From: Bacteroides sp. UBA7333 | GTDB taxonomy: Bacteria; Bacteroidota; Bacteroidia; Bacteroidales; Bacteroidaceae | NCBI GenBank assembly: GCA_002471195.1 | Contig: DKPN01000079.1 | Coordinates: 47,061-94,110, forward strand | Direction of reading: 5' to 3' | DNA length: 47,050 bases | In this document: positions 7,427 through 17,018 of the stretch, in pieces | Numbering within the stretch: the stretch's first letter is position 1 | Layout: every line of letters begins with the position of its first letter | Notes under the pieces: generated by a model | Databases searched by the model: none | Told to the model about the DNA's origin: nothing | What the model saw: the letters and a program-made list of their open reading frames with translations, nothing else | Program-made: the position numbers and the translations under genes

Positions 7427-10400
7427 ATGCGAAAATTTATTTATTCCTTTTTTTGTCTTATATTATTACTGACTGCCTGTAAAACACAAGAAGATTCTTT
7501 TTTAATTATAAATCAATTGGACTATTCGATTGCCGCTGATGGAGGTTCAATTGAAATCTCAATCGAAACCAACTCATCCCTACAAGTATTGATTCCAGCC
7601 GATGCCGATTGGTTAGAATATAACACAAATGATAATATCTCAGATATTTTAAAACTCACCTGTCGTACAAATAATAAATACGATTCACGAAATACCGAAA
7701 TAGTTATCTCAACCGTTGATGGAAATGTGTCTCGAAGAATAAATGTCACTCAAGAAGAAAAGAAAGCTATTAGTGAGGTTGATGAAAATCATTTTGTAAT
7801 TCCTGCTGAAGGTGGACGTTTTCAAGTTGAATTAGGCACAAATATGCAATATAGTATTGATATCAATGAGCCTTGGATTGAGCAAATAGAAACAAGAGTT
7901 GAGCGAGAAACACTTTACTTTAATTGTAATGTTAATAATACCTATTTGGATCGGTCGACTGAGATTACATTTAAATTTGATAATGGAAGTGAAAAAACTA
8001 TTTTGGTGGAACAAAAACCTAAAATTGGTATAACCGAGATTGATAAAGATGTTTTTAATGTTTCAAACGAAGGTGGTTGTTTTGAAGTACAATTAGGTAC
8101 AAACATGGAGTATTCTTTAGAAATCAGTACACCTTGGATAGAAAGAATTCAAACAAAATTTACAACTGAAACGATCTATTTTAATTGTGGTGTGAACGAA
8201 AGTTATGAGGACCGAGAAGCTGTCATAACCATTAAATTTGACAATGGTACACAGCGTATTATCAAGATAAATCAGGCGGCTAAGATAGGCGTATCTGAAG
8301 TCGACAAAGATGTTTTTGTAATTCCTGCTAATGGAGGAGACTTTGATGTTACATTGGGATCGAATATGAAGTATACACTACATATTAAGGACGAGTGGGT
8401 GAGAAATGTTCAAACCAAAATGTCGATTGAAACCCTTAATTTTAATTGTGATCCAAATGAAACTTATGAAACTCGTGAAACCGATATTATTATTCGCTTT
8501 GACAATAACACAGAAAGAAATATCAAAATAACACAAGATCCCAAAGTGGGTATATCAGAGATAAATAAAGATGAATTTATTGTTCCATACGAAGGAGGCG
8601 GCTTTTCCATCGAATTGGGTACAAATATGAAATATAATCTTACATTCAAAGATGAATGGATTTCTCAGATCCAAAGCAGATATAATGTTGAGACTCTCTA
8701 TTTTATTTGTGAACCTCACTCATTGTATGAACAGCGAGAAACTGATGTTACCATAAGCTTTGATAATGGTACCGAAAGAGTTATTAAAATAAAACAAGAT
8801 GCAAAGAATGGATCGTCGCAAATTGATAAAGAGGAGGTTTCAGTAACCAATGAGAGTGGTGAATTTGAAGTTGTGTTAGGCACGAATATGAAATATACGA
8901 TACAATGCGCTGATGAATGGATATCACAAGTCGAAACAAGAATGACAGTGGAAACTTTAGTATTCGCGTATCAAGCAAATGATATTTATGAAAATAGAGA
9001 GACTCAAATTCTAATTCAATTTGATAATGATACTCAAAAAATAATCAAAGTCACGCAATCTCCCAAAGTCGGATTTGCATCTGTTAATAAGGAGTCGATC
9101 GACTTAAATGCCATGAGTACACTTTTTGATGTAACATTATCGACCAATATGAAATTTGATGTGATTATTGCTGATAACTGGCTAAATAGGGTTAATGCCG
9201 ACAATGTGTCTGAAATCATAGAGTTTGTAAGCGATATCAATGATACTTACAATAATAGAAAAACGACAATTAGATTTAAATTTGATAACCAAACAGAGAT
9301 AATTATACCTGTATCTCAAGTAGGAAAAGAAAATATTGGTCCAGAAATTACTAGTTTTAAATTCGTGGCATCGAATAACATAGGATTGAAAGGGGATGTA
9401 GAGGGAACTATTTCAAATGATGGGGTATCTGCTACTATACCATTCACAATAAGCAATTTCAATTTAACACCAACCATCGACTATATTGGTGAGTCAATCT
9501 ATTTTAAGGTAGATAACCAACCGGTATATTATAATAGTAATTATCCTCCTATAATTAATTTTGCTAAAAATGTGTCGGTTGTTATTGAAAATAAAGAAGG
9601 TGTTATTGGAGAGTTTCCTATCAAAGTAACTGCTAATAATGGTATTCCTGTTTTATACTTGAAAACTGTCAATGAGGCTCCTATTGTGTCTAAAGAGATC
9701 TACTTGGATGGAACTGCCAAATTAGATGGATTGGGCATTGTACCGTCAATGGATAATGTAATTATGAAAATACGCGGTCGAGGTAATTCTACATGGAATT
9801 TAATGCCCAAAAAACCTTACCGAATTAAGTTTGATAAAAAACAAGCTATTGCCGGTATGCCTGCTCATAAAGATTGGGTGTTGTTAGCAAACTATATAGA
9901 CCCTTCATTAAGTAAAAATGTTTTGGGACTTGAAATTTCTCGTACTTTGGATATGGATTGGAGTAGTAAGAATATATCAATTGATGTATATTTGAATAAT
10001 CAATATCAGGGCAATTATTTACTTTGTGAACAAATTAAGATAGGAACCGATAGAGTTAATATTGCAGAATTAGGAGCCTCTGATAATTATGAACCAGCTG
10101 TAACAGGAGGGTATTTATTAGAATTGGATGTGAACTATGATGAACCTCAAAAATTTTATAGCTATACAAAGAGGCTTCCATTTATGATTAAAGATCCCGA
10201 ATTGAATAATACTCAATTTAGTTGGATACGAAACTATATCAATAATCTCGAATCGATTGTTTATTCTAGTTCCTATCGGGACCCTGAAACCGGATACAGA
10301 AAGCATATAGACACCGAGTCGTTCATAAAATGGTGGCTTGTTTACGAATTAACATCGAATACTGAACCTAATTGGCCTAAAAGTACTTATATGTATAAAG

Positions 10401-10768
10401 ACCGTAATGGTAAATTGAAAATGGGACCCGTATGGGATTTTGATTGGCATAATGTATGCATTGAGAATCCAACAGGATTTGTCATAAAGGAAAGTATTTG
10501 GTTTGATCGATTATTTCAAGATCCTGATTTCGTAGCCGAGGTTAAAACAATATGGAATCAATATAAGAGTTCTATCCATCAAACAGTATTTAATATAATT
10601 ACAACTAACAAAAATAAATTGAAAGCATCATCCGTTTATGATAGAGCCTTATGGCCCGATGGTGGATCTACCGATCGAAATCTAACTTTTGATTCTTCTT
10701 TAAATACCATTGAATCATTTTTTAGACAACGATTAACTTGGTTAGATTCGGCAATAAATAAATTATAA
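7427..10768 (+). CDS. BACON-repeat lipoprotein with C-terminal CotH kinase-like domain
   Basis: A large, probably surface-exposed lipoprotein (about 1,113 residues from this start). The start at 7427 gives a clean lipoprotein signal (MRKFIYSFFCLILLLTAC). An upstream ATG at 7355 would add 24 residues that spoil it. About seven BACON-like beta-sandwich repeats of 85-90 residues follow. Each has an EGGxFxVxLGTNM-type start, a central W(I/L) and a YxxRET..I.FDNGT ending. The last third holds a CotH domain: MKIRGRGNSTWNLMPKKPYRIKF, the LLCEQIKIG strand and GPVWDFDWHN. CotH proteins are atypical protein kinases in spore formers. BACON repeats are linked to glycan or mucin binding in Bacteroidota. 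A role in cell-surface binding or modification is inferred. The next gene is unrelated. Confidence 0.8.
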   Translation: MRKFIYSFFCLILLLTACKTQEDSFLIINQLDYSIAADGGSIEISIETNSSLQVLIPADADWLEYNTNDNISDILKLTCRTNNKYDSRNTEIVISTVDGNVSRRINVTQEEKKAISEVDENHFVIPAEGGRFQVELGTNMQYSIDINEPWIEQIETRVERETLYFNCNVNNTYLDRSTEITFKFDNGSEKTILVEQKPKIGITEIDKDVFNVSNEGGCFEVQLGTNMEYSLEISTPWIERIQTKFTTETIYFNCGVNESYEDREAVITIKFDNGTQRIIKINQAAKIGVSEVDKDVFVIPANGGDFDVTLGSNMKYTLHIKDEWVRNVQTKMSIETLNFNCDPNETYETRETDIIIRFDNNTERNIKITQDPKVGISEINKDEFIVPYEGGGFSIELGTNMKYNLTFKDEWISQIQSRYNVETLYFICEPHSLYEQRETDVTISFDNGTERVIKIKQDAKNGSSQIDKEEVSVTNESGEFEVVLGTNMKYTIQCADEWISQVETRMTVETLVFAYQANDIYENRETQILIQFDNDTQKIIKVTQSPKVGFASVNKESIDLNAMSTLFDVTLSTNMKFDVIIADNWLNRVNADNVSEIIEFVSDINDTYNNRKTTIRFKFDNQTEIIIPVSQVGKENIGPEITSFKFVASNNIGLKGDVEGTISNDGVSATIPFTISNFNLTPTIDYIGESIYFKVDNQPVYYNSNYPPIINFAKNVSVVIENKEGVIGEFPIKVTANNGIPVLYLKTVNEAPIVSKEIYLDGTAKLDGLGIVPSMDNVIMKIRGRGNSTWNLMPKKPYRIKFDKKQAIAGMPAHKDWVLLANYIDPSLSKNVLGLEISRTLDMDWSSKNISIDVYLNNQYQGNYLLCEQIKIGTDRVNIAELGASDNYEPAVTGGYLLELDVNYDEPQKFYSYTKRLPFMIKDPELNNTQFSWIRNYINNLESIVYSSSYRDPETGYRKHIDTESFIKWWLVYELTSNTEPNWPKSTYMYKDRNGKLKMGPVWDFDWHNVCIENPTGFVIKESIWFDRLFQDPDFVAEVKTIWNQYKSSIHQTVFNIITTNKNKLKASSVYDRALWPDGGSTDRNLTFDSSLNTIESFFRQRLTWLDSAINKL

Positions 10769-10777
10769 ATAATCATG

Positions 10778-10812
10778 TGATAATGATATCCATAAAAAGG
10801 ATATCATTATCA
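10778..10812 (+). terminator. Hairpin between the CotH gene and the antiporter gene
   Basis: A 14-bp perfect stem runs from TGATAATGATATCC (10778-10791) to 10799-10812 with the 7-nt loop ATAAAAA. It ends 15 bp before the preferred antiporter start. It may stop the upstream transcript or limit ribosome access. No T-run follows. Confidence 0.5.
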
Positions 10813-10827
10813 TATATATCAATTAAA

Positions 10828-13074
10828 ATGCAACATTTACCAACTTTGATAGCTGATTTGGCTTTAATTCTTGTATGTGCAGGAATTATGACTCTACTTT
10901 TTAAAAAGCTCAAACAACCATTGGTGTTAGGATATATCGTAGCCGGATTTTTGGCAAGTCCTCATATGCCATATACTCCAACTGTAATGGACGTTGCGAA
11001 TATTCAAATATGGGCTGAGATTGGTGTCATATTCCTTTTGTTTGCGCTAGGGCTAGAGTTCAGTTTTAAGAAGTTATTCAAAATTGGTGGGGCAGCTATA
11101 ATAGCAGCATTTACTATCATCTTTTTTATGATGTTAGTTGGAATTGGCATAGGAGTAGCATTTTCGTGGAAACGTATGGATTGTATTTTTCTCGGTGGTA
11201 TGATTGCTATGTCATCGACAACTATTATCTATAAAGCCTTCGATGATTTGGGTTTGCGGAAAAAACATTTTGCAAGTTTGGTGTTGAGTATATTAATAAT
11301 AGAAGATATTCTTGCTATAGTTATGATGGTGATCTTATCGACATTAGCGGTAAGCCATAATTTTGAAGGGAGCGAAATGCTATATAGTATAGGTAAGTTA
11401 GTGTTTTTCCTTATATTGTGGTTTGTAGTGGGTATATATCTGATACCCGGTTTGTTGAAAAGATGTCGTAAATTAATGAGTGAAGAAACTCTTTTGATTG
11501 TTTCACTGGCTTTATGTTTAGGTATGGTAGTTTTGGCATCTAAAGCGGGTTTTTCAGCTGCCTTTGGTGCTTTTATTATGGGATCTATTCTAGCCGAAAC
11601 AGTTGAGGCTGAAAAAATAGAACACTTAATTCAACCTGTTAAGAATTTGTTTGGAGCCATATTCTTCGTATCTGTAGGTATGATGGTAGATCCGTTAATG
11701 ATGTGGCAATATATTGTACCCATTGGCGTTTTGACACTAGTCATATTAGTAGGACAATCCACATTCGGAACTTTAGGAGTATTATTAGCTGGAAAACCTT
11801 TGAAAACAGCAATGCAATGTGGTTTTAGTTTGACTCAGATAGGAGAATTCGCATTTATTATAGCATCTCTTGGTATTTCATTAAAGGTTACTAGTTCATT
11901 TTTATATCCCATTGTTGTTGCTGTATCGGTTATTACAACATTTCTTACCCCATATATGATTCGATTGGCTGATCCTGTCACGCTCTTTGTTGAAAAACAT
12001 TTACCAGTTTCATGGGATGTGGCCTTAAAAAAATATGCTCAAGGCGGTAGTCAAACATTAAATCACGAAAATGATTGGAAAAAATTAATATTTGCTATGC
12101 TTCGAATAACAATCATTTATTCGATACTCTCTATTGCTATAATATTTATTTCATATAAGTGGATAACACCCTTTTTGCGCGATAGTATTGATGTCTTTTG
12201 GGGTGCTTTATTGAGTGCATCTATTACTGTAATACTTATTTCTCCATTTCTACGTGCCATAATGATAAAGAAAAACCATTCTAATGAATTTGTCACCTTG
12301 TGGAATGTTAGTAAATCGAACCGAGCTCCTCTTGTTGCAACGATTGTAATTCGTGTGCTTATTGTTGTTTCTTTTATCATTTTTGTGATAGCAAGTACAT
12401 TTAAAGCTTCAATTGCACTGATTATAGGCATTGCTGTTATTATAACTGTTGTTATGATTGGATCGAGAGGTTTGAAGAGACATTCGATCTTGCTTGAACG
12501 TAAATTTCTACAAAATCTCCGTTCAAGAGATTTGCGTGATCAGTTTTTGGGTGATAAAAAACCTGATTATGCAGGTAAGTTATTATCATATGATTTGCAT
12601 CTTACTGACATTGTTGTTCCCGCAGATTCGGTATGGGGTGGAAAAAGTCTAATGGATTTAAATTTGGCAAAGCGTTATGGTATTCATATTACATCCATCT
12701 TAAGGGGCAATCATCGTATTAATATTCCAGGAGGTAGAACACAATTATTCCCTTTAGATAAGATTCAAATTATTGGTACGGATGATCAAATTAATAAATT
12801 TGTGGATGTTATATCTAAAAAAAAAATAACTGATATTGATATTTATGAAAATAAAGAGTTAATTTTAAGGCAGCTTTTGATTGATGAAAATTGTGTTTTT
12901 TTGGGCAAAACGATCAAGGAATCTCATATTCGTGATAGCTATCATTGTTTTATAGCAGGCATTGAACGCAACAATGGTATGTTGATGTCTATTGATGTAG
13001 ATGAACCTTTTTTGCTTGGGGATATTTTATGGATCGTTGGTGAAAAAGATAATGTTTATCAATTTGTAAAGTAA
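10828..13074 (+). CDS. Kef/CPA2-type monovalent cation:proton antiporter with RCK-C domains
   Basis: An inner-membrane antiporter, probably K+/H+ or Na+/H+ exchange. From the ATG at 10828 it has 748 residues; an earlier in-frame ATG at 10777 lies inside the preceding hairpin and is disfavoured. About 13 membrane helices come first, including LKQPLVLGYIVAGFLASPHMP, EIGVIFLLFALGLEF and GGMIAMSSTTII. A second hydrophobic block follows after residue 430. The C-terminus has two TrkA-C-like ligand-binding domains, around VWGGKSLMDLNLAKRYGIHI and the CVFLGKTIKES region. The canonical NAD-binding RCK-N domain is not evident. The ligand cannot be told from sequence. Confidence 0.88.
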   Translation: MQHLPTLIADLALILVCAGIMTLLFKKLKQPLVLGYIVAGFLASPHMPYTPTVMDVANIQIWAEIGVIFLLFALGLEFSFKKLFKIGGAAIIAAFTIIFFMMLVGIGIGVAFSWKRMDCIFLGGMIAMSSTTIIYKAFDDLGLRKKHFASLVLSILIIEDILAIVMMVILSTLAVSHNFEGSEMLYSIGKLVFFLILWFVVGIYLIPGLLKRCRKLMSEETLLIVSLALCLGMVVLASKAGFSAAFGAFIMGSILAETVEAEKIEHLIQPVKNLFGAIFFVSVGMMVDPLMMWQYIVPIGVLTLVILVGQSTFGTLGVLLAGKPLKTAMQCGFSLTQIGEFAFIIASLGISLKVTSSFLYPIVVAVSVITTFLTPYMIRLADPVTLFVEKHLPVSWDVALKKYAQGGSQTLNHENDWKKLIFAMLRITIIYSILSIAIIFISYKWITPFLRDSIDVFWGALLSASITVILISPFLRAIMIKKNHSNEFVTLWNVSKSNRAPLVATIVIRVLIVVSFIIFVIASTFKASIALIIGIAVIITVVMIGSRGLKRHSILLERKFLQNLRSRDLRDQFLGDKKPDYAGKLLSYDLHLTDIVVPADSVWGGKSLMDLNLAKRYGIHITSILRGNHRINIPGGRTQLFPLDKIQIIGTDDQINKFVDVISKKKITDIDIYENKELILRQLLIDENCVFLGKTIKESHIRDSYHCFIAGIERNNGMLMSIDVDEPFLLGDILWIVGEKDNVYQFVK

Positions 13075-13149
13075 AAGAAATTAAAAAAGGATTTCTGTAT
13101 AAAAGATTTGACTAACTTTGCCACTTTAATAATACAAAAAGAATTTATA

Positions 13150-13575
13150 ATGAAGAGTGATCATAAAGACTGTATATTTTGTCAAGATAATGAAACCTTG
13201 GATCGAATGATGATTGAAATTGCGCAATTGTCAGTATCACGTGTTTTTTTATACAAAGAGCAAACATATAAAGGTCGTTGTGTTGTTGCATTCAATGATC
13301 ATATTGCTGATCTGAGTGAGTTAAGTGATGAGGATAGAAATGCATTTATGGCAGATGTAGTACATGTATCACGTGCTATGGATAAGACTTTCAATCCAGA
13401 CAAAATTAATTATGGTATTTTTTCTGATAAAATATCGCATCTCCATTTCCATTTAGTGCCAAAATACAATAATGGACCCGATTATGGCGGTGTGTTTCAA
13501 TTGAATCCAGGAAAAGTACATTTGACAGAAATTGGTTATAATAAAATTATTGAAGCTATTAAATCTAATTTATAA
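13150..13575 (+). CDS. HIT-family nucleotide hydrolase/transferase
   Basis: A 141-residue histidine-triad protein, acting on nucleoside phosphoramidates or dinucleoside polyphosphates in the cytoplasm. The zinc-binding CxxC (C8, C11 in CIFC) and the catalytic triad HLHFHLVPK near residue 96 are present. KGRCVVAFNDHIADLSEL is the usual substrate-pocket strand. An ATG 42 bp upstream (13108) would add an unrelated hydrophobic stretch; the start at 13150 matches HIT proteins beginning just before CIFC. A huge palindromic terminator follows 15 bp after the stop. Confidence 0.88.
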   Translation: MKSDHKDCIFCQDNETLDRMMIEIAQLSVSRVFLYKEQTYKGRCVVAFNDHIADLSELSDEDRNAFMADVVHVSRAMDKTFNPDKINYGIFSDKISHLHFHLVPKYNNGPDYGGVFQLNPGKVHLTEIGYNKIIEAIKSNL

Positions 13576-13590
13576 TATTCAGAGTTTAAT

Positions 13591-13646
13591 AGTGATAAAA
13601 AATAACCTCCAATAATCATGATTATTGGAGGTTATTTTTTATCACT
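13591..13646. terminator. 56-bp perfect palindrome, bidirectional terminator
   Basis: Positions 13591-13616 and 13621-13646 are perfect reverse complements (26 bp), and the central CATG is itself palindromic, so the whole 56 bp reads the same on both strands. The arms carry A6/T6 tracts. The right arm contains the last codons and stop of the acetyltransferase gene on the minus strand. Confidence 0.9.
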
Positions 13647-14185
13647 TTGCAAGGATTTCCAACTGCAATACTATTCGATGGAATGTCGGTTGTTACTATA
13701 CTCCCGGCTCCTATGGTTATATTATCGCCGATATTTATGCCTGGCAATATGGTTACTCCACCGCCTATCCATACATTATTTCCTATTGATATAGGATATG
13801 CATATTCTAGACCTTGATTTCGCAAGCTAATATCAGTGGGATGTCCAGCGGTATAGATTGCGCAGTTTGGGCCAATAAATACATTATTCCCAATTGAAAC
13901 TTTTGCTCCGTCTAATATAATGAGATTATGATTTGCATAAAAATTATCGCCGATCTCTATATTGTATCCATAATCGCACCAGAAATTTGGTTCAATAGTA
14001 ATATTTGATGTGCACTTTCTAAACAGTTGCTTCAATAATATCTGTTTTTCATTTCTTTTGCTAGGGTGCAGATGATTATACTCATAACAGTTTATTTTGC
14101 ATCTATCTCTATCTTCAACAAGATCGGGATCATTGGCATTATATAATTGGCCTTTTATCGTTTTACTTTTCTCGCTTATTTCCAT
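13622..14185 (-). CDS. Maltose/galactoside O-acetyltransferase family (left-handed beta helix)
   Basis: A cytoplasmic acetyl-CoA-dependent sugar acetyltransferase of the Maa/LacA type, 187 residues from the ATG at 14185. A longer frame begins with TTG at 14203 and is less likely. The N-terminal MAT region (GQLYNANDPDLVEDRDRCK) is followed by hexapeptide repeats: IGDNFYANHNLIILDG, IGNNVFIGPNCAIYTAGHP with the catalytic His, and IGNNVWIGGGVTILPG. It ends GAGSIVTTDIPSNSIAVGNPCKV. The acceptor sugar is unknown. Its final eight codons lie inside the palindromic terminator, so the 3' end of the gene doubles as a terminator arm. Confidence 0.9.
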   Translation of the reverse strand: MEISEKSKTIKGQLYNANDPDLVEDRDRCKINCYEYNHLHPSKRNEKQILLKQLFRKCTSNITIEPNFWCDYGYNIEIGDNFYANHNLIILDGAKVSIGNNVFIGPNCAIYTAGHPTDISLRNQGLEYAYPISIGNNVWIGGGVTILPGINIGDNITIGAGSIVTTDIPSNSIAVGNPCKVIKNNLQ

Positions 14186-14201
14186 CGTACCGCTTTTAAT
14201 C

Positions 14202-14239
14202 AATAAATGCCATCAATTAATTTATTGATGGCATTTATT
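14202..14239 (-). terminator. Hairpin downstream of the GH84 gene
   Basis: A 16-bp perfect stem pairs AATAAATGCCATCAAT (14202-14217) with 14224-14239, with a 6-nt loop. It lies 14 bp beyond the stop of the GH84 gene on the minus strand. The stem itself ends in A/T-rich bases; no extra T-run is seen. Confidence 0.6.
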
Positions 14240-14252
14240 ATAGTGATAATGT

Positions 14253-16802
14253 TTATTGTAAAATTACTTCAAATATTTCGATGTTACCATCTAAAATAAT
14301 TTTTTCTGCATTGGGAGCGATCTCAAAACGTATAAATGATGTATTGAAGGTTTTTTCAGAAATCGTTTTTCCATCAGCAGCAAGTTGTTTAATAACTACA
14401 TTTTTTCCTATTAGTTTCGTTAGCATAGTGCACTCTTTGGCACCTTTCGGAAGACCGAAACCAAATGATTCTTTATTGATGAATGATGTTCTGGGTTGTT
14501 TGTCAAATGCACTTAAAGCTAGTTGCTCATCATTAGCATCTATTTTGAAACCAAGTTTTTCTGTTTTAACCGGATTTACATTAAACATTCGTATAGCAGC
14601 CCAGTTTTTCTTTTCTGATGGTAATTTACGAATTCGTACATAGCGAGCTTCAACAGGTTGGCCCGTCCAGTTAATGATGTATTGTTTTTCTAAAGAATCA
14701 GTCAAGGCTGTCCAGTTTTTGCCATTGGCTGAATACTCTAAAATTGTATTATCAAAATAATCAACATCATCCACAGAGTTGCGACCTTGGTAAATTGATA
14801 TTTCCGAAACATCTCTTTTCGCACCTAAATCAATGCCAATCCAATCGTTTGTTTTTTGAGCATTACTTGATGTATAGTAAGTAGTTGTATCATTATCCAA
14901 CATCAACTTATATAAGATTGTGTTTAAGTTTGGATATGATCCTACTCCCTTATACGCTAATGGTAGCTCTCCTGTTAGTTTGGTATATAGATTATAGGCC
15001 AAATCATCCATTGTATTTTCATAAAATGGTTGAAGTTTCATTGTTCCTGATTTGTGAGCATTATAATTTTTAATGTCATCCTCACTCATTAAATTATTGA
15101 CATAAGCATTCCAAAAATCTTCATCGGAAGCTGTTTGTGATATTTTGATTAATTCAAGAGCTTTTTTTCCTCTGTTTCCTAATTTACCAAACTCCACTAA
15201 CCATGGACGGAGTTCCGTTAGTAAAAGCGTATTGTCACATCCACTCTCCATTTGTGAAGGAGCCTTTTCAACTTTGTCAAATTCATTCAAAAGATTATTA
15301 AACTGTTCATCCGTATAGTTATTAAATTTGAACGTTTCAGTTTCCCATGATTCAGAACGGCGATATCCTGTTTCGGTATCACATGAATGAATTGCAAAAG
15401 TTCTGTATGCCTCTTTTGTGGTAGGTGCTATTTCAGCCAATCCTCTTTCCCAGCTATCAATAGGATTGTAATTGTTTACATTCCAGGTATAGTCGGCAAC
15501 ACTATACAGAGCCAACTTCGATGCTTCACCGTGCTCCATAGGATTGCTTGCAAAACCCGCAATATCGTCAGATGTTAATCCTGTATTTAATCCATAAACA
15601 GGACCTTGCATAATGATATGGCGAACATAATCCGTTACAGGATAATTCCACCAATAGTAGGCAGGACGCTTGATACGTGAATTCACCCAGTCCATGGTTT
15701 CTTTAGTCAAATCACTACAAACAACATCTCCCGTCCAGAATATATCAATAGAGGGATCTAGCGTATTGCCTAAAATGGCCAAACTACCTTGTGGTGTAGG
15801 ATTAGCCCATAATTTAGAATAATCAGTAGGACACATCACTAAAGAAGAAATATCACCTTTAGCTTCAACAAACTCTTTATTCAATCTATTCAGAAGTTCA
15901 GATTGTTTTACTGGATTAGTTCCTTCGCCTTCGATATCATCAAAAAAGATAGCAAATGAACGAACACCTAGATCATACATTAAATCGAATTTGTTTATTA
16001 AGTTTTGATAATCTTCTTCATTCCATTTAATATCGACTCCAGGATGTATGGCCCAAACAAAATTTACTCGATTGCGATTACAAGCTTCTACCAATTCTTT
16101 GATATTTTTAGCTTCTTTTTCAGGATAGGGCAATCGCCAATTCGGAGAGCTATGATAATGATCATCTTTAGGACCATATAAATAGCTGTTTAATTTGAAT
16201 TTACCATAAAAATCGATTAATGATAAGCGAACCTCATGCGACCATGGTTCTCCATAAAAGCCTTCTACGATTCCACGATATTTCATATTTGGATAATCAT
16301 TGATATCTAAATAGGGTATCATTCCATTTGAGGCAATTGGGCTTTCAATTATTTGTTTTAATGTTTGTATGCCATAAAATGCACCAATATTATCATATCC
16401 GATAATCTCTATTCCTTTATTGTTGATTTTTAAAGAATAGGCACCTGAAATATTTTTTACATTATTTTTGGTTGCAATTTTAGAACCAAAGTCAATGAAT
16501 ACAGGCACACCTTTTTTATTGGCATTGATAAAGTTCAAATCATTCGTAAATGCTTTATGTTTGTCTTTTAGAAAAATGCCTTTTGAAATATTCAATGATC
16601 CACTTTCATTTAGTTTTAAAGATTGTGGAGTGGGGTTAATGATCAATCCATTATGATCAATGGCCATTCCGGGAACTTTTAAAACCTCTTGCGATTCTGA
16701 TCTTTGTGAACTTAAATCGAACTCAGTATCTTGGGCATAAATAGTACCGCAACTCAGTATTGAGGCAACTAAAGCCACTAATGCTTTTCTGTTTTTAGTC
16801 AT
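14253..16802 (-). CDS. Secreted GH84 beta-N-acetylglucosaminidase (O-GlcNAcase-like)
   Basis: Cleaves terminal beta-GlcNAc (or O-GlcNAc) by substrate-assisted catalysis, probably in the periplasm or outside. A signal peptide (ending GTIYAQD) precedes an N-terminal alpha/beta domain. The GH84 barrel begins YRGIVEGFYGEPW, continues KFKLNSYLYGPKDDHYH and has the catalytic pair D288-D289 in FFDDIEG, the same motif as the characterised Bacteroides enzyme. Downstream are a helical region and an F5/8 type C carbohydrate-binding domain (about 620-740, WIGIDLGAKRDVSEISIYQGRN), then a small strand-rich C-terminus. The total of 849 residues is longer than the usual ~740. The gene is monocistronic. Confidence 0.92.
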   Translation of the reverse strand: MTKNRKALVALVASILSCGTIYAQDTEFDLSSQRSESQEVLKVPGMAIDHNGLIINPTPQSLKLNESGSLNISKGIFLKDKHKAFTNDLNFINANKKGVPVFIDFGSKIATKNNVKNISGAYSLKINNKGIEIIGYDNIGAFYGIQTLKQIIESPIASNGMIPYLDINDYPNMKYRGIVEGFYGEPWSHEVRLSLIDFYGKFKLNSYLYGPKDDHYHSSPNWRLPYPEKEAKNIKELVEACNRNRVNFVWAIHPGVDIKWNEEDYQNLINKFDLMYDLGVRSFAIFFDDIEGEGTNPVKQSELLNRLNKEFVEAKGDISSLVMCPTDYSKLWANPTPQGSLAILGNTLDPSIDIFWTGDVVCSDLTKETMDWVNSRIKRPAYYWWNYPVTDYVRHIIMQGPVYGLNTGLTSDDIAGFASNPMEHGEASKLALYSVADYTWNVNNYNPIDSWERGLAEIAPTTKEAYRTFAIHSCDTETGYRRSESWETETFKFNNYTDEQFNNLLNEFDKVEKAPSQMESGCDNTLLLTELRPWLVEFGKLGNRGKKALELIKISQTASDEDFWNAYVNNLMSEDDIKNYNAHKSGTMKLQPFYENTMDDLAYNLYTKLTGELPLAYKGVGSYPNLNTILYKLMLDNDTTTYYTSSNAQKTNDWIGIDLGAKRDVSEISIYQGRNSVDDVDYFDNTILEYSANGKNWTALTDSLEKQYIINWTGQPVEARYVRIRKLPSEKKNWAAIRMFNVNPVKTEKLGFKIDANDEQLALSAFDKQPRTSFINKESFGFGLPKGAKECTMLTKLIGKNVVIKQLAADGKTISEKTFNTSFIRFEIAPNAEKIILDGNIEIFEVILQ

Positions 16803-17018
16803 AAAATGTATTTGTTATTAATATATTGTTATAATCTTCTAAATATTACAATTTGCCAACGTTTTAATTGGGTTTACTTCACCAAAGCTATAAATCGTGA
16901 TTTTTATTTTAGTCATATGTTTGTTTATTTATTATCATAATGAACATACCGTTACAAAAATAGGAGGTTTAGCGATATAAATATTTGACATAGATTAAAA
17001 AGCTAACGATAAGTCGAA

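Noticed and set aside
10777..10827. An earlier ATG for the antiporter.
   Set aside because: It lies inside a 14-bp hairpin and adds a polar stretch not expected before the first membrane helix.
14186..14203. A TTG start adding six residues to the acetyltransferase.
   Set aside because: An ATG six codons later gives a normal family N-terminus.
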